Origin: Candidatus Bipolaricaulota bacterium
GTDB taxonomy: Bacteria > Bipolaricaulota > Bipolaricaulia > Bipolaricaulales > Bipolaricaulaceae
Assembly: GCA_025060555.1 (NCBI GenBank)
Contig: JANXBC010000001.1
Coordinates: forward strand, 12,631 to 76,630
Direction: 5' to 3'
Length of the DNA stretch: 64,000 bases
Numbering within the stretch: position 1 is the first letter of the stretch; each line of letters starts with the position of its first letter. Below are positions 49,515 through 58,902 of the stretch, piece by piece. Under the pieces are notes generated by a model, which saw nothing but the letters and a program-made list of their open reading frames with translations, did no database searches and had not been told where the DNA came from. The position numbers and the translations under genes are program-made.

Positions 49515-50740
49515 ATCTGGGCTCCCAGCCCCCGAAGCTTTCCCTCCATATTTTCGTATCCTCGGCGCAGATGTTGTTCGCCGCGCACATAGCTTACCCC
49601 CTGCGCGGCGAGGGCGGCCAAAACCAAAGCCGCGCCGGCGCGAATGTCCGTAGCCTCCACCGCAGCCGGCCGAAGTTCCCCCACGCCTTCCACGATCTGT
49701 ACGCTACCACTCACCTGAATCTTGGCGCCCATTTGGATGAGAGGTTCTACGTGGCCAAAGCGTGCAGCATACACCGTTTCGGTGACCGTGGAACGCCCTT
49801 CAGCTATGGCGAGAAAGCTCACCATGGGGGGTTGCAGATCCGTAGGGAACCCCGGATAAGGCCATGTGCGAAAATCCACAGCCCTTGGGCGCTGGGCCCC
49901 TCTGACTTCGATCCAATCCTCTCCGTAGTCGATTTCGCAACCTGCACAGGAAAGGCGGTCCAACAATGCGAAAAGATGGCGGGGCTCAGCGTTCACCGCC
50001 CGCACCCTTCCGCCGGTGATTGCGCCAGCCAAAAGATAAGTTCCTGCCTCGATGCGATCGGGAAGGAGGGTGTGTTCAGCCCCCCCAAGCTCCTCTTGAC
50101 CGCGTATGACCACGTGGTCAGTGTTCCAGGTGACCTCCGCCCCCATTTTCCTAAGAAGTTCCGTGAGGTTTGTCAGCTCTGGCTCACGGGCGGGATTGAT
50201 CACCACTGTCTCCCCTTCCGCCAGGGCCCCGGCCAAAAGGAGCTGCTCTGTGGCCCCCACGGACGGGAAGTCAAGGTAGACGATAGCCCCGCGCAAGCGC
50301 TGGGCTTCGGCCAAGACCGCACCATCGATAAAAGTGATCCGCGCACCAAGGCGGGAAAGACCATGAAGATGAAAATCTACAGGGCGTGGGCCTAAGGCAC
50401 ATCCTCCAGGAAGGGGAACGCGGGCAAGCCCAGTCCGCGCCAGCACGGGGCCGAGGACCAAGAAGGAAGCCCGCATACGTTGCACAAGCTCTGCGGGCGC
50501 CTCGGAGCTCAACTTCTCCCCACCCCAAATTTTCAAAGTATCCTTCTCCCAACAAACCTCTTTACCCAGGGCTTGTACCAATCTCACCGCGGTTTCCACA
50601 TCCAAAAGTCGCGGCACGCGGTGAAGGATCACTGGTTCCGTGGTAAGAAGGCTCGCAATGATCGCTGGGAGTGCCGCGTTCTTTGCCCCTGAGATGGGGA
50701 CTACGCCGCGGAGGCTTCTGCCGCCCAAAACGCAGATCAC
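49496..50740 (-). CDS. murA: UDP-N-acetylglucosamine 1-carboxyvinyltransferase
   Basis: A 414-residue enzyme that starts peptidoglycan precursor synthesis by adding enolpyruvate to UDP-GlcNAc. The catalytic loop is PLPGGCALGPRPVDFHL with the active-site Cys (near residue 112), the target of fosfomycin, and SGAKNAALPAI carries the conserved Lys-Asn. It overlaps the M23 peptidase gene upstream by four bases. Its presence, with uppP and the LysM peptidase, shows the organism makes peptidoglycan. Confidence 0.95.
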   Translation of the reverse strand: MICVLGGRSLRGVVPISGAKNAALPAIIASLLTTEPVILHRVPRLLDVETAVRLVQALGKEVCWEKDTLKIWGGEKLSSEAPAELVQRMRASFLVLGPVLARTGLARVPLPGGCALGPRPVDFHLHGLSRLGARITFIDGAVLAEAQRLRGAIVYLDFPSVGATEQLLLAGALAEGETVVINPAREPELTNLTELLRKMGAEVTWNTDHVVIRGQEELGGAEHTLLPDRIEAGTYLLAGAITGGRVRAVNAEPRHLFALLDRLSCAGCEIDYGEDWIEVRGAQRPRAVDFRTWPYPGFPTDLQPPMVSFLAIAEGRSTVTETVYAARFGHVEPLIQMGAKIQVSGSVQIVEGVGELRPAAVEATDIRAGAALVLAALAAQGVSYVRGEQHLRRGYENMEGKLRGLGAQIWEEEG

Positions 50741-51558
50741 GGAAGAAGAGGCCGTGGATCCACAGGGGAATCACTGTAGCGGACTTCGAAATGAAGGTGA
50801 GGACCCGTAGAAAGCCCGGTGTTCCCGGAGAGGGCAATTGTTTCTCCCGCCAAAACTTTTTGCCCTGTGCTTGTCAGAAGCTTCGAAAGATGGCCATAGT
50901 AGCTCTTGTAACCATCGCCATGGTCAATAACCACGAGCAATCCGAAGCCCTCCTCCCAGCCAGCGAAAGACACCGTTCCGGCTGCAGCCGCGCGCACTGG
51001 AGTCCCCTCGGGAACAGCGATGTCGATCCCCGTATGGAAGGAAGGAACTCCGTAGATCGGGTGAATGCGTGGCCCAAACGTCGAGGAAATGGTCCCCCTT
51101 ACCGGCCATATAAACCGATATCCAGTGCTGGAAGAACTTCCGGGCAGCGTGTTCGGATTTGGTATGTACAGACGTGTGCCAGGCTTGGGTTCATCTGCAA
51201 CGCCATTGGCCGTGCGGATGACGTCCTCGGCTACTCCATAGGCTTTAGCAATAGAGCTCAGGGTTTCGCCGGATTTCACGGTGTGTAGAACCCCATCCTT
51301 TGGGATGAGGAGCCTTTGTCCGGGATAGATAGTGGTGGAGGTGAGATTATTAGAAATCGCAAGCCAGGAGAGAGGCACGCCATAGCGGGTGGCGATGGCG
51401 CTCAGCGTATCGCCCGCGCGAACCTCGTACACTGTGGCCTGGGTTTGCAGGGAGTCCAGGGCCTGGGAGGGGCCACCAAGCTCGGGTTGGAAGACAGCAG
51501 TGAAAATGGCAAGGGGCAGACAAAGCGCCAAGACTGCGATGATCCACATGTTATTCAC
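50737..51558 (-). CDS. LysM-M23 peptidoglycan endopeptidase
   Basis: A 273-residue envelope protein with an N-terminal membrane anchor or signal (IIAVLALCLPLAIFTAV). Two LysM domains (about 45-90 and 95-140: YEVRAGDTLSAIATRYGV and HTVKSGETLSSIAKAYGV) bind peptidoglycan. An M23 (LytM/NlpD-like) domain follows with metal ligands in HTGIDIAVPEG and GPHLHFEVR. All zinc ligands are kept, so it may be an active endopeptidase instead of only an activator like NlpD. It overlaps rho by 8 bases and murA by 4. Confidence 0.9.
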   Translation of the reverse strand: MNNMWIIAVLALCLPLAIFTAVFQPELGGPSQALDSLQTQATVYEVRAGDTLSAIATRYGVPLSWLAISNNLTSTTIYPGQRLLIPKDGVLHTVKSGETLSSIAKAYGVAEDVIRTANGVADEPKPGTRLYIPNPNTLPGSSSSTGYRFIWPVRGTISSTFGPRIHPIYGVPSFHTGIDIAVPEGTPVRAAAAGTVSFAGWEEGFGLLVVIDHGDGYKSYYGHLSKLLTSTGQKVLAGETIALSGNTGLSTGPHLHFEVRYSDSPVDPRPLLP

Positions 51559-52798
51559 TGTTCATCAGCTCCAGGAATTGTTTGTTAGTTTTCGTCCGTT
51601 CCATCCTCTGTTTTATGAATTCCAGGGCTACCCCTGGGTCCGGCATCTCGGAGATGAGCTTACGGAGAATCCACACGCGGCGAAGGACATCTGGCTCAAG
51701 GAGGAGTTCCTCTTTTCTCGTGCCGGACTGGATGAGATCGATGGCTGGAAAGATGCGGCGGTTGGCAAGGTCCCGGTTGAGGACCAGCTCCATATTCCCC
51801 GTGCCTTTGAACTCCTCGAACACAACTTGATCCAGGCGGGAACCGGTGTCGATGAGGGCGGTGGCGATGATGGTGAGGGAGCCGCCATCCTCGATATTGC
51901 GGGCCGCGCCGAAGAACTCCTTGGGCTTATAGAGAGCAGTGGGGTCGATGCCGCCGGAAAGGAGCTTCCCCGAGGGGGTGATGGAGAGGTTATACGCCCG
52001 GGCCAGGCGGGTGAGGGAGTCCATGAGGATCACCACGTCGTAGCCCACCTCCACCAGGCGCTTGGCTTCGGCGGTGACAAGCTCCGCGAGCTTCGTGTGG
52101 TGCTGGGGCTCCATGTCGAAGGTGGCGGCGATGACCTCCGCCCGCTTCACCGAGCGCTTGAAATCCGTGACCTCCTCGGGACGTTCGTCCACAAGGAGGA
52201 TGAGGAGCTTGATGTTGGGGTAGTTGGCTTCCAGGCCCTGGGCGATGTGCTTGAGGAGGGTGGTCTTCCCGGCCTTGGGTGGAGAGACGATGAGACCGCG
52301 CTGGCCCTTCCCGATGGGAGCAAAGAGGTCGATCATGCGGGTAGAGAGCTCTTCGGGATCATGCTCAAGAACATACTGCTCATTGGGATGGAGGGGGGTG
52401 AGCTGGGCAAAATCCTTGCGTTTTCTCACTACCTCGGGATCTAGCCCATTGACTTCTTCCACACGTAAAAGAGCAAAATAGCGTTCACCCTCGCGGGGTG
52501 GACGCACAGCCCCTTTTACGATGTCTCCATCCTTGAGGGCAAACTTTCTGATTTGGGAAGGGGAGACGTAAACATCGTACCGGCTGGGCAAACAGGATTT
52601 ATCCCGAAGGAAGCCGTAGCCATCGGGCATTATCTCCAAAACCCCGGTTACGCTGAGCTCTTGGCGATCGGCCAACGCCCGCATCACCGCCATCTCGAGC
52701 TCCGCTGGGGAAAGTTCACTTGTCCCATCGATGCCGAGCTTCTCCGCGATTTCCAAAACCTTTTCGTGCCCGAGGGCTCGGACTTCACTGATCTCCAT
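51551..52798 (-). CDS. rho: Transcription termination factor Rho
   Basis: A 415-residue hexameric RNA helicase that ends transcription. It has an N-terminal helical domain, a cold-shock RNA-binding domain (LEIMPDGYGFLRD...YVSPSQIRKFAL), Walker A SPPKAGKTTLLK (near residue 180), Walker B VVILMDSLTRLARAYN, and the Q/R loops SGKLLSGGIDP and FGAARNIEDGGSLTI. No large insertion between the domains is present. It lies within the collinear minus-strand cluster and overlaps the M23 gene. Confidence 0.96.
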   Translation of the reverse strand: MEISEVRALGHEKVLEIAEKLGIDGTSELSPAELEMAVMRALADRQELSVTGVLEIMPDGYGFLRDKSCLPSRYDVYVSPSQIRKFALKDGDIVKGAVRPPREGERYFALLRVEEVNGLDPEVVRKRKDFAQLTPLHPNEQYVLEHDPEELSTRMIDLFAPIGKGQRGLIVSPPKAGKTTLLKHIAQGLEANYPNIKLLILLVDERPEEVTDFKRSVKRAEVIAATFDMEPQHHTKLAELVTAEAKRLVEVGYDVVILMDSLTRLARAYNLSITPSGKLLSGGIDPTALYKPKEFFGAARNIEDGGSLTIIATALIDTGSRLDQVVFEEFKGTGNMELVLNRDLANRRIFPAIDLIQSGTRKEELLLEPDVLRRVWILRKLISEMPDPGVALEFIKQRMERTKTNKQFLELMNSE

Positions 52799-52820
52799 CG
52801 CACCTCACCTCCCCGCTCGC

Positions 52821-53456
52821 TCAGATCCGCTGAAAGAGGGAGCGCACCACATCTCCGTACATTCTCAAGCGGTCGCAAAGGCCCAGCCAAAAGCCGCGCT
52901 TTTCTTCTTTGCGCACGTGACTTACACCCTCCCATACCACCGTTTTTTGCCGCCAACCTTCGCGAAAGGCCAACTTAGTCAGTGCTGTTTCGATCCCAAA
53001 ATCGCTCGTATTCGCCAAGGCCTGTGCCTTCTCCCAAAGTTGGCGTCCCATGATCCTCTGGCCGGAAAGGAAGGGAACAACACGTTGAGATAAGTCGGTA
53101 GCCATGCGTCCCTTGCGGAACACAGCAATCACCACCTCAGCATCACCTGCCCGGTATGCCTGAACCAGATCCTCGATGTGTTGGGCGGTGAGCCCGGTGA
53201 GGTCAGCGTCCAAAAAAAGAAGAGTATCACCGCTTGCCTCCTGGGCCCCAGCGGCCATAGCTGCTCCTTTGCCTTGGTTCTCCCCAAGCCGCACGACTTT
53301 GACGCCGTAGCGGTGGGCGACGTCCCCGGTTTTGTCCGTGGAGCCGTCATCGACCACGATGACCTCAGCCACAGACGGCGCAGCCAGGAGTGCTTCCAAG
53401 ACAGCGCCAATACGCGCAGCCTCGTTGTATGCTGGGACGATAGCGGAGATCTTCAT
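52821..53456 (-). CDS. Family 2 glycosyltransferase (GpgS-like)
   Basis: A 211-residue single-domain transferase with IVPAYNEAARIG at its N-terminus, EVIVVDDGSTDKT, LFLDADLTGL (DXD) and a C-terminal basic stretch. The short form and the AMAAGAQEASGDTLLFLDADL context resemble glucosyl-3-phosphoglycerate synthases and dolichyl-phosphate-type transferases, but I cannot choose between them. ATG 53456 begins the conserved domain; an upstream TTG at 53513 overlapping the proS stop is the alternative start. Confidence 0.75.
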   Translation of the reverse strand: MKISAIVPAYNEAARIGAVLEALLAAPSVAEVIVVDDGSTDKTGDVAHRYGVKVVRLGENQGKGAAMAAGAQEASGDTLLFLDADLTGLTAQHIEDLVQAYRAGDAEVVIAVFRKGRMATDLSQRVVPFLSGQRIMGRQLWEKAQALANTSDFGIETALTKLAFREGWRQKTVVWEGVSHVRKEEKRGFWLGLCDRLRMYGDVVRSLFQRI

Positions 53457-53509
53457 GTGGCAAGATTCAAGGCCTACAAAAGGCACTATAGCATCGCGAG
53501 CGGCGGTGG

Positions 53510-55231
53510 TCAAGCCCCCTGCAAGAGCTCCATAACTTTGGATACCACAAGTTCAGGCTTGGCTTCAACAACGCGTTTTTCTCCATCCCGCCTGCGCTCT
53601 AGCTCCACCTGGTTCTGCCCCACCGCCCGCGGACCGACAACCACAAGCAACGGTATCCCCAGGAGCTTGGCGTCGTGAAACTTTTCGCCCGCGCTCTGAT
53701 CCCGCTCATCCAGAAGCACTTCCAAACCAGCCTCGGCCAAAGCTTGGGCCAACCTCTCCCCCAGCGAGAGAAGGAGGACCTGCTTCGGATCCAAAACACT
53801 CACGATCACCTGAAACGGCGCCAAGTTTGCCGGCCAGATAATCCCGGCCTCATCGTGGTGGGCCTCGATCACGGCGGCAAGTAGCCTTCCCACCCCAATT
53901 CCGTAGCAACCCATGATCAGGGGGCGGGACTTCCCCATGCGGTCGAGGAAGGTCGCACCCATGGCTTCCGAGTATTTCGTGCCGAGTTTGAAGATGTGCC
54001 CGAGCTCAATGGCCCGTTGGATTCGGAGCGGGGCGCCGCAGCGCGGGCAAGGATCGCCCTCCTTCGCCATCGCCACGTCGGCCACGATGTCCGCCGTGAA
54101 ATCCCGGGGGAAATTCACATTGCGCAGGTGGAATCCCTCCTCATTTGCTCCCGCCACAAGGTTCCGGGCTTTGAGGATGGAATCGTCCACCACCACTTTA
54201 ACCCCGTCTCTGCTGATCCCAATGGGCGAGGCATAGCCAGGGACAGCACCGATCTCTTTGATCTCCTCCTCCAGGGCTGGACGAAAGTCTGTGCGGCCCA
54301 AAGCGCGCGCTAACTTCGCCTCATTCACCTCTAAATCCCCGCGGATGACCACGAACACCAACTCTTCCCCCGCCTTGTAAAAGACGGCTTTCGCCGTCTT
54401 TCGCGTGGGGACACCCAGGAATTTCGCCACAGCCTCGATGGTGTAGCAGTTGGGTGTCGCCACCTCCTGTAAGGGGAGAAGGGGCTCAGGTGGATCTGCG
54501 TCCTTCACACTTATTGCCCCTTCCAAGTTCGCCGCGTAGTCCCCGCTTTCGCACTGGATAAAGGAATCCTCCCCATAGGGGCTGGGGAGCATGAACTCGT
54601 GGGACTCCGATCCGCCCATCAACCCTGGATCGGCCTCCACTACAACCACATCTAGGGCACAGCGGTGGAAGATGTTGAGATACGCCTGGTAGATCTCGCG
54701 GTAGAACCGATCCAAGTCAGCTTTGGATTCGTGGAAGCTGTAGCCATCCTTCATGGTGAACTCGCGGGCCCGGATCAAACCGCCCCGGGGGCGGGGTTCA
54801 TCCCGGAATTTCGTCTGGATTTGATAAAAAACGAGGGGAAGTTGGCGCCAAGACCGGATTTCCCTTCGCGCCAAATCCGTGATCACTTCCTCATGCGTTG
54901 GGCCGAGAACCATCTCCCGCCCCGCGCGGTCCCGCAGGCGTCCGAGGATGGGCCCGAAGTCCTGTAGGCGACCGGTCTCCGCCCAAAGCTCAGCAGGATG
55001 AAGGACGGGCATGGTGATCTCCAGCCCACCAATGGCGTTCATCTCCTCGCGGATGATGTTCTCGATTTTGTGGAGAACGCGCCTTGCGAGCGGAAGGTAT
55101 ATGTAAATCCCAGCCGCAAGCTTACGGATCATCCCCGCCCGTAGCATGAGCTTGTGGCTCGGAAGCTCGGCCTCGGCGGGATCCTCTTTCCAAGTGGGTA
55201 AAAAGTATTGACTCGCCCTAACCAGAGCCAT
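53510..55231 (-). CDS. proS: Prolyl-tRNA synthetase, bacterial type
   Basis: A 573-residue class II synthetase of the long bacterial type. Motif 1 is in the GLEITMPVLHP region, motif 2 in FRDEPRPRGGLIRAREFTMKDGYSFHES, motif 3 in GIGVGRLLAAVIE. The INS editing domain (about 220-385) lies between motifs 2 and 3, with FLGVPTRKTAKAVFYK. A C-terminal anticodon-binding domain follows. The start ATG 55231 follows AGGTGATG, with ATG 55234 directly before it; upstream in-frame codons overlap dinG and are unlikely. Confidence 0.94.
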   Translation of the reverse strand: MALVRASQYFLPTWKEDPAEAELPSHKLMLRAGMIRKLAAGIYIYLPLARRVLHKIENIIREEMNAIGGLEITMPVLHPAELWAETGRLQDFGPILGRLRDRAGREMVLGPTHEEVITDLARREIRSWRQLPLVFYQIQTKFRDEPRPRGGLIRAREFTMKDGYSFHESKADLDRFYREIYQAYLNIFHRCALDVVVVEADPGLMGGSESHEFMLPSPYGEDSFIQCESGDYAANLEGAISVKDADPPEPLLPLQEVATPNCYTIEAVAKFLGVPTRKTAKAVFYKAGEELVFVVIRGDLEVNEAKLARALGRTDFRPALEEEIKEIGAVPGYASPIGISRDGVKVVVDDSILKARNLVAGANEEGFHLRNVNFPRDFTADIVADVAMAKEGDPCPRCGAPLRIQRAIELGHIFKLGTKYSEAMGATFLDRMGKSRPLIMGCYGIGVGRLLAAVIEAHHDEAGIIWPANLAPFQVIVSVLDPKQVLLLSLGERLAQALAEAGLEVLLDERDQSAGEKFHDAKLLGIPLLVVVGPRAVGQNQVELERRRDGEKRVVEAKPELVVSKVMELLQGA

Positions 55232-55244
55232 CATCACCTGGAGA

Positions 55245-57506
55245 TTACCGGAAGACCGCGTGCAAAACAACGTCTAGCTCCGCTAGGCTATGGATGGTGT
55301 CTGGTGCAATGGGCAACGCGGAGAGGAAGGCATTCCGGTATGGGCGGGAGGTGAGCCGGGGATCGGCGATAAGGATCACCCCGCGGTCCGTGGGGGTTCG
55401 CACAAGCCGCCCCAATCCTTGCCGCAATTTCAAAACCGCAAGGGGCAGGGAAAGCTCGCGGAAATCACTTCTCCCTTGGGCCCGCAATTTCTCGGCCTCG
55501 GCCTCAAGGAGCGGCTCAGCAGGATGGGGGAAGGGCAGTCGCGCGATAACCAGGATCTCCAATTCTCTTCCGGGCAGGTCCACACCCTCCCAAAAGCTCT
55601 CCAAGCCCAAAAGGAACGCAGGGGGTGGCATAGATTTGAATCGGCGGAGGAGTTGGTCGCGTTCCCCATCCCAGCCCTGCGCAAGGTGCGGAACTTTAAG
55701 GTGCATGCGCACCGCCGCAAGCGCGCGCTTCGCCGTAAAGAGGACCATGCCTTTCACTGCCACCTTTTGGGCCACATGGTGAAGGAGTTCCGCTAACGCT
55801 TGGGGATATCTCGGGTCGTCTGGCTCCGGGACATTGTCGAGGATTGCGATCCTCACGCATTCATAGCTAAAGGGAGAAAGCCAGGAAGCAAAAGGCGTTT
55901 CCCCAGGAAGACCCAGACGCGAAAGGAGAAATTGCGGGTTTCCCTGCACGGCTAAGGTCGCAGAGGTCAGAATGCCCGCGCGCACGCGAGGCCAAAAATC
56001 CTGGGCAAGCTCTAAGGAGATATCCAAGGGGGTCACTCCCAAACTCACCCCCTCTTCGCGGTTCGACCACTGCACCCATTCCCCTGGCCCAGGAGAGAGG
56101 ATGCGAAACAAATCCCCTCTATACCCAGCAAGGCTATTTATGAGCTCGTCCCCCTCCCCTTCCTTTGCCTCTGCTTTTAACTTCCGCACAAGCGCATCGA
56201 TGGCATGGAAAAGGGGCTCAGCCGCGATTAAAAGGGCATTCGCTATTTCTGGCTTAAGCCGGCTTCGGCCGGACGGAATAAGACCGCGCACGGTTTCCCA
56301 AAAATCCCGATGAGAAGCGCGAATTTCCTCCTCTAACGCGTTTATTTCGTGGATTCTTTGGGGATCTATATCGACTCGCCTCACCTCGGATAAAATAAGA
56401 GGAAGCACATCGGGTGTTAATTCCGTTCCCAGGCTTTCCCGTAGCACGCTGGCTAAGGCGTGGGCTTCGTCTACCACAAGATAGTCATAGGGGCCAAGGA
56501 GGGCATTTTCGGTGGCCCAGTCTGCCCCAAGAAGGGCGTGGTTGACCACCACGAGTTGGGCTGAGTGCGCGGCCTCCCGGGCCCGGCGTGACGGACAATG
56601 TGGCCAAAGCCGACAGCGTTGACCTTGACACCGCCATGGCCGATCTCGTAACCCCTCGATGAGCCATGGCTCACTCAAAAAACCAAGCTCATCGAGATCG
56701 CCGCTGCGCGCAGCCAGGACATGCAGCGGAGCAACGATATCTTCCGGAATCAGTTGGTGCTCGAGCTCTTGAACGCGCCGAAGACAGAGATAATTTTCCC
56801 GGCCCTTGAGAAGTGCCCGCTCCACCCGCAGACCAAGATGCTCTTCAAGCCAAGGCAGATCCTTTTTCCAAAGTTGATCTTGAAGGGTGCGCGTGCGGGT
56901 GGCAACCACGGCTCTTGTGCTGGTATTTCGCAAGGCGAGGAGGAGCGGGATCAAGTACCCGAAGGTTTTTCCTGTACCAGGGCCAGCTTCAAGGAGCACA
57001 ACCTCGTTGGAATTCAAGGCCTGCGCCACACGCTGCGCATATTCCCACTGCGCTGAGCGCGGGGACAAACCCACCTTCGTCAAGCGGTGGAAGGCCTCGG
57101 CAAGGGTTCGCGGGGGACGGGGAAGGGGGCGCGGACGGAAAGCAGGCAGAGCCCACGTGCTTGGGAAAACACGAGCTAGGGCTTGGCGGGCCTGCGCGGG
57201 CCAACGCTGGACTTCGGCTAGGGCCAAAAGGACGAGTTTTCCCAGCGCTTCCGCGCGCGTCCATGGGTCAGGGTCAGCCAAAGGAAGGCCGGTGTTCGCA
57301 CATAACCCTTGGAGATCGGGGATTTCCGGCCACACTGCGCGGGCAAGAAGACGGAGATCCAACACCTCTTTGTCCTTTGCCCCCCAAGTCGCGCGAGGTA
57401 GTTCAGGCCAAGCATCAGTTGGGGTGAGTCGCTTTTGTGGTCCTAAAGCGGAAAAGATTATCCTCGCCAAAACGTCGGTGGTCTCAACAAAAACGATGAA
57501 TTCCAC
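55245..57506 (-). CDS. dinG: DinG-family FeS DNA helicase with degenerate exonuclease domain
   Basis: A 753-residue XPD-like helicase. Walker A is LEAGPGTGKTFGYL, the DEAH box is VVDEAHALAS, and four cysteines that hold a 4Fe-4S cluster are spread over YLCLRR, RCQGQRC and WPHC (about 265-310). The C-terminal motor has SATLAVQG, GLESFWEGVDLPG and RQGLGRLVR. The first 115 residues look like the remains of a DnaQ-type 3'-5' exonuclease: FIVFVETTDV in place of the VDLETTG metal motif, and only about half the normal length. GTG start shares its G with the stop of the CBS gene. Confidence 0.85.
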   Translation of the reverse strand: MEFIVFVETTDVLARIIFSALGPQKRLTPTDAWPELPRATWGAKDKEVLDLRLLARAVWPEIPDLQGLCANTGLPLADPDPWTRAEALGKLVLLALAEVQRWPAQARQALARVFPSTWALPAFRPRPLPRPPRTLAEAFHRLTKVGLSPRSAQWEYAQRVAQALNSNEVVLLEAGPGTGKTFGYLIPLLLALRNTSTRAVVATRTRTLQDQLWKKDLPWLEEHLGLRVERALLKGRENYLCLRRVQELEHQLIPEDIVAPLHVLAARSGDLDELGFLSEPWLIEGLRDRPWRCQGQRCRLWPHCPSRRAREAAHSAQLVVVNHALLGADWATENALLGPYDYLVVDEAHALASVLRESLGTELTPDVLPLILSEVRRVDIDPQRIHEINALEEEIRASHRDFWETVRGLIPSGRSRLKPEIANALLIAAEPLFHAIDALVRKLKAEAKEGEGDELINSLAGYRGDLFRILSPGPGEWVQWSNREEGVSLGVTPLDISLELAQDFWPRVRAGILTSATLAVQGNPQFLLSRLGLPGETPFASWLSPFSYECVRIAILDNVPEPDDPRYPQALAELLHHVAQKVAVKGMVLFTAKRALAAVRMHLKVPHLAQGWDGERDQLLRRFKSMPPPAFLLGLESFWEGVDLPGRELEILVIARLPFPHPAEPLLEAEAEKLRAQGRSDFRELSLPLAVLKLRQGLGRLVRTPTDRGVILIADPRLTSRPYRNAFLSALPIAPDTIHSLAELDVVLHAVFR

Positions 57507-57937
57507 TATAGTCGGGAAAGAAGATCGATACGGCGGACCACCCCTACGAGCCGTCCTTGCTCATCCACAACCGGAAGCTGCTTCAAACCCTTCCGCAGCA
57601 TAAGGTCAGCGACATAAAGATCGGTGTCCTCCAGCCGGACAGATATGACCTCTTTTACCATGTAGCGCTCAATTGGGTGGTCCCCGATTTCCCTGAGTTT
57701 CTTGGTTAGCCTGTCCAAGCTGGGAAGGAAGGAAGGGGAGCGGAGCATGTCCACATATTCTGGGAGAAGGGCGCGGATGATATCACGCTCGGAGATCACC
57801 CCGACCACCTTCCCTTCATCGTCAACCACAGGAAGGGAAGAGAGGCCAGAGTTCTCTAGGAGTTTAATGGCCTGACTCACACGGGTGTCGCGTTCCACTG
57901 CGGTCAAATCCCGGCGCACGAAGTCCCGCACTTTCAT
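57506..57937 (-). CDS. CBS-domain pair protein
   Basis: A 143-residue cytoplasmic protein made of two CBS domains (about 1-70 and 75-143) and nothing else. Recognisable pieces are SSLPVVDDEGKVVGVISERDI and KQLPVVDEQGRLVGVVRRIDL. Such Bateman modules bind adenosyl nucleotides and report energy state, but the target is unknown. It overlaps the sugar kinase gene before it by four bases and dinG after it by one. Confidence 0.88.
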   Translation of the reverse strand: MKVRDFVRRDLTAVERDTRVSQAIKLLENSGLSSLPVVDDEGKVVGVISERDIIRALLPEYVDMLRSPSFLPSLDRLTKKLREIGDHPIERYMVKEVISVRLEDTDLYVADLMLRKGLKQLPVVDEQGRLVGVVRRIDLLSRL

Positions 57938-58902
57938 GATCCCTCTCTCCTCCGCACCTCCACCTTTTCCAATTCAGCTAGGATTTTCTTACGATCAAGG
58001 CAAAGCTTTTCCTCCACCTCGGCGGAGGCCACCGCGGCGGCCATCCCATATTTCACGCTTTCGATGAGGTCCGCGCCCTGGTGCAGCCCCACCAGCACTC
58101 CCCCCACCAGGGCATCATCAGCCCCAACGAGGTTTCTGAAAGCGCTTAGAGGAGTTTTCGCCTCGAATTTCCATATCCCCTCAGCACTAACTAAGATGTC
58201 CCCGGTCAATTGATGGGAAATGAGACAGATCTCCGCGCCTTGAGCGATGGCACGGCGGCCAGCGGCTATCACTCCTTCCTCCGTATGGAGGGGCAGATCT
58301 CCAAACCGCAGACCCTCGCGCACGTCAGGTTTCACCAAGAATGGGCGCTCGGCGAGGCTGCGTAACATCGGCTCCCCACCCGCGTGCACCACCACGCGCA
58401 CCCCCTTCTCGCGCGCCCGTCGTGCTAAGTCTTGGTAGAAGTCCAGAGGGATACCCGGGGGGAGGGCCCCGGCCAAAACTACATAGCTTGCGCGCAGAAG
58501 CATCCGTTCGTATTTACGCAGGAAGATGCGCAAAGCCTCCGCGGGGATGGGGGGGCCTTCTTCGTGGATGTGAATGGGGCAATATTCATGGCCCCGCACA
58601 ATTAACGCGACATTGGTGCGGTTTTCCTCGTCAATCCATACGAAATTCGTGCTCACCCCCCGGGCAAGAAGATCTCGCAAGATGACCTGCCCAGTATGCC
58701 CACCAAGAAAACCCATGGCTACAGTGTCAATATCGTGGGCTGCGAGGAAGACAGAAACGTTTATGCCCTTCCCCCCAGCAGAGGTCAACGATTTTGTCGT
58801 GCGAATCGTGACCCCCTCTTCGCTTGGCGCCAAACTTTCGGGAAGGTGCTCTAGCCAATAAAACTTGTCCAGGGCCGGGTTGAGGGTTACGGTGAGGATC
58901 AT
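57934..58902 (-). CDS. PfkB-family hexose-phosphate kinase (1-phosphofructokinase-like)
   Basis: A 322-residue ribokinase-fold kinase of the FruK/LacC/PfkB group. It begins MILTVTLNPALDKFY, has SAGGKGINVSVFLAAHDID (substrate binding) and ends with VGADDALVGGVLVGLHQG, the anion-hole and catalytic-Asp motif that is normally GAGDA; the second Gly is Asp here, and the catalytic Asp is kept. It phosphorylates fructose-1-phosphate, tagatose-6-phosphate or a similar sugar phosphate. No PTS genes are nearby, so the substrate is open. It overlaps miaB and the CBS gene by four bases each. Confidence 0.83.
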   Translation of the reverse strand: MILTVTLNPALDKFYWLEHLPESLAPSEEGVTIRTTKSLTSAGGKGINVSVFLAAHDIDTVAMGFLGGHTGQVILRDLLARGVSTNFVWIDEENRTNVALIVRGHEYCPIHIHEEGPPIPAEALRIFLRKYERMLLRASYVVLAGALPPGIPLDFYQDLARRAREKGVRVVVHAGGEPMLRSLAERPFLVKPDVREGLRFGDLPLHTEEGVIAAGRRAIAQGAEICLISHQLTGDILVSAEGIWKFEAKTPLSAFRNLVGADDALVGGVLVGLHQGADLIESVKYGMAAAVASAEVEEKLCLDRKKILAELEKVEVRRREGS

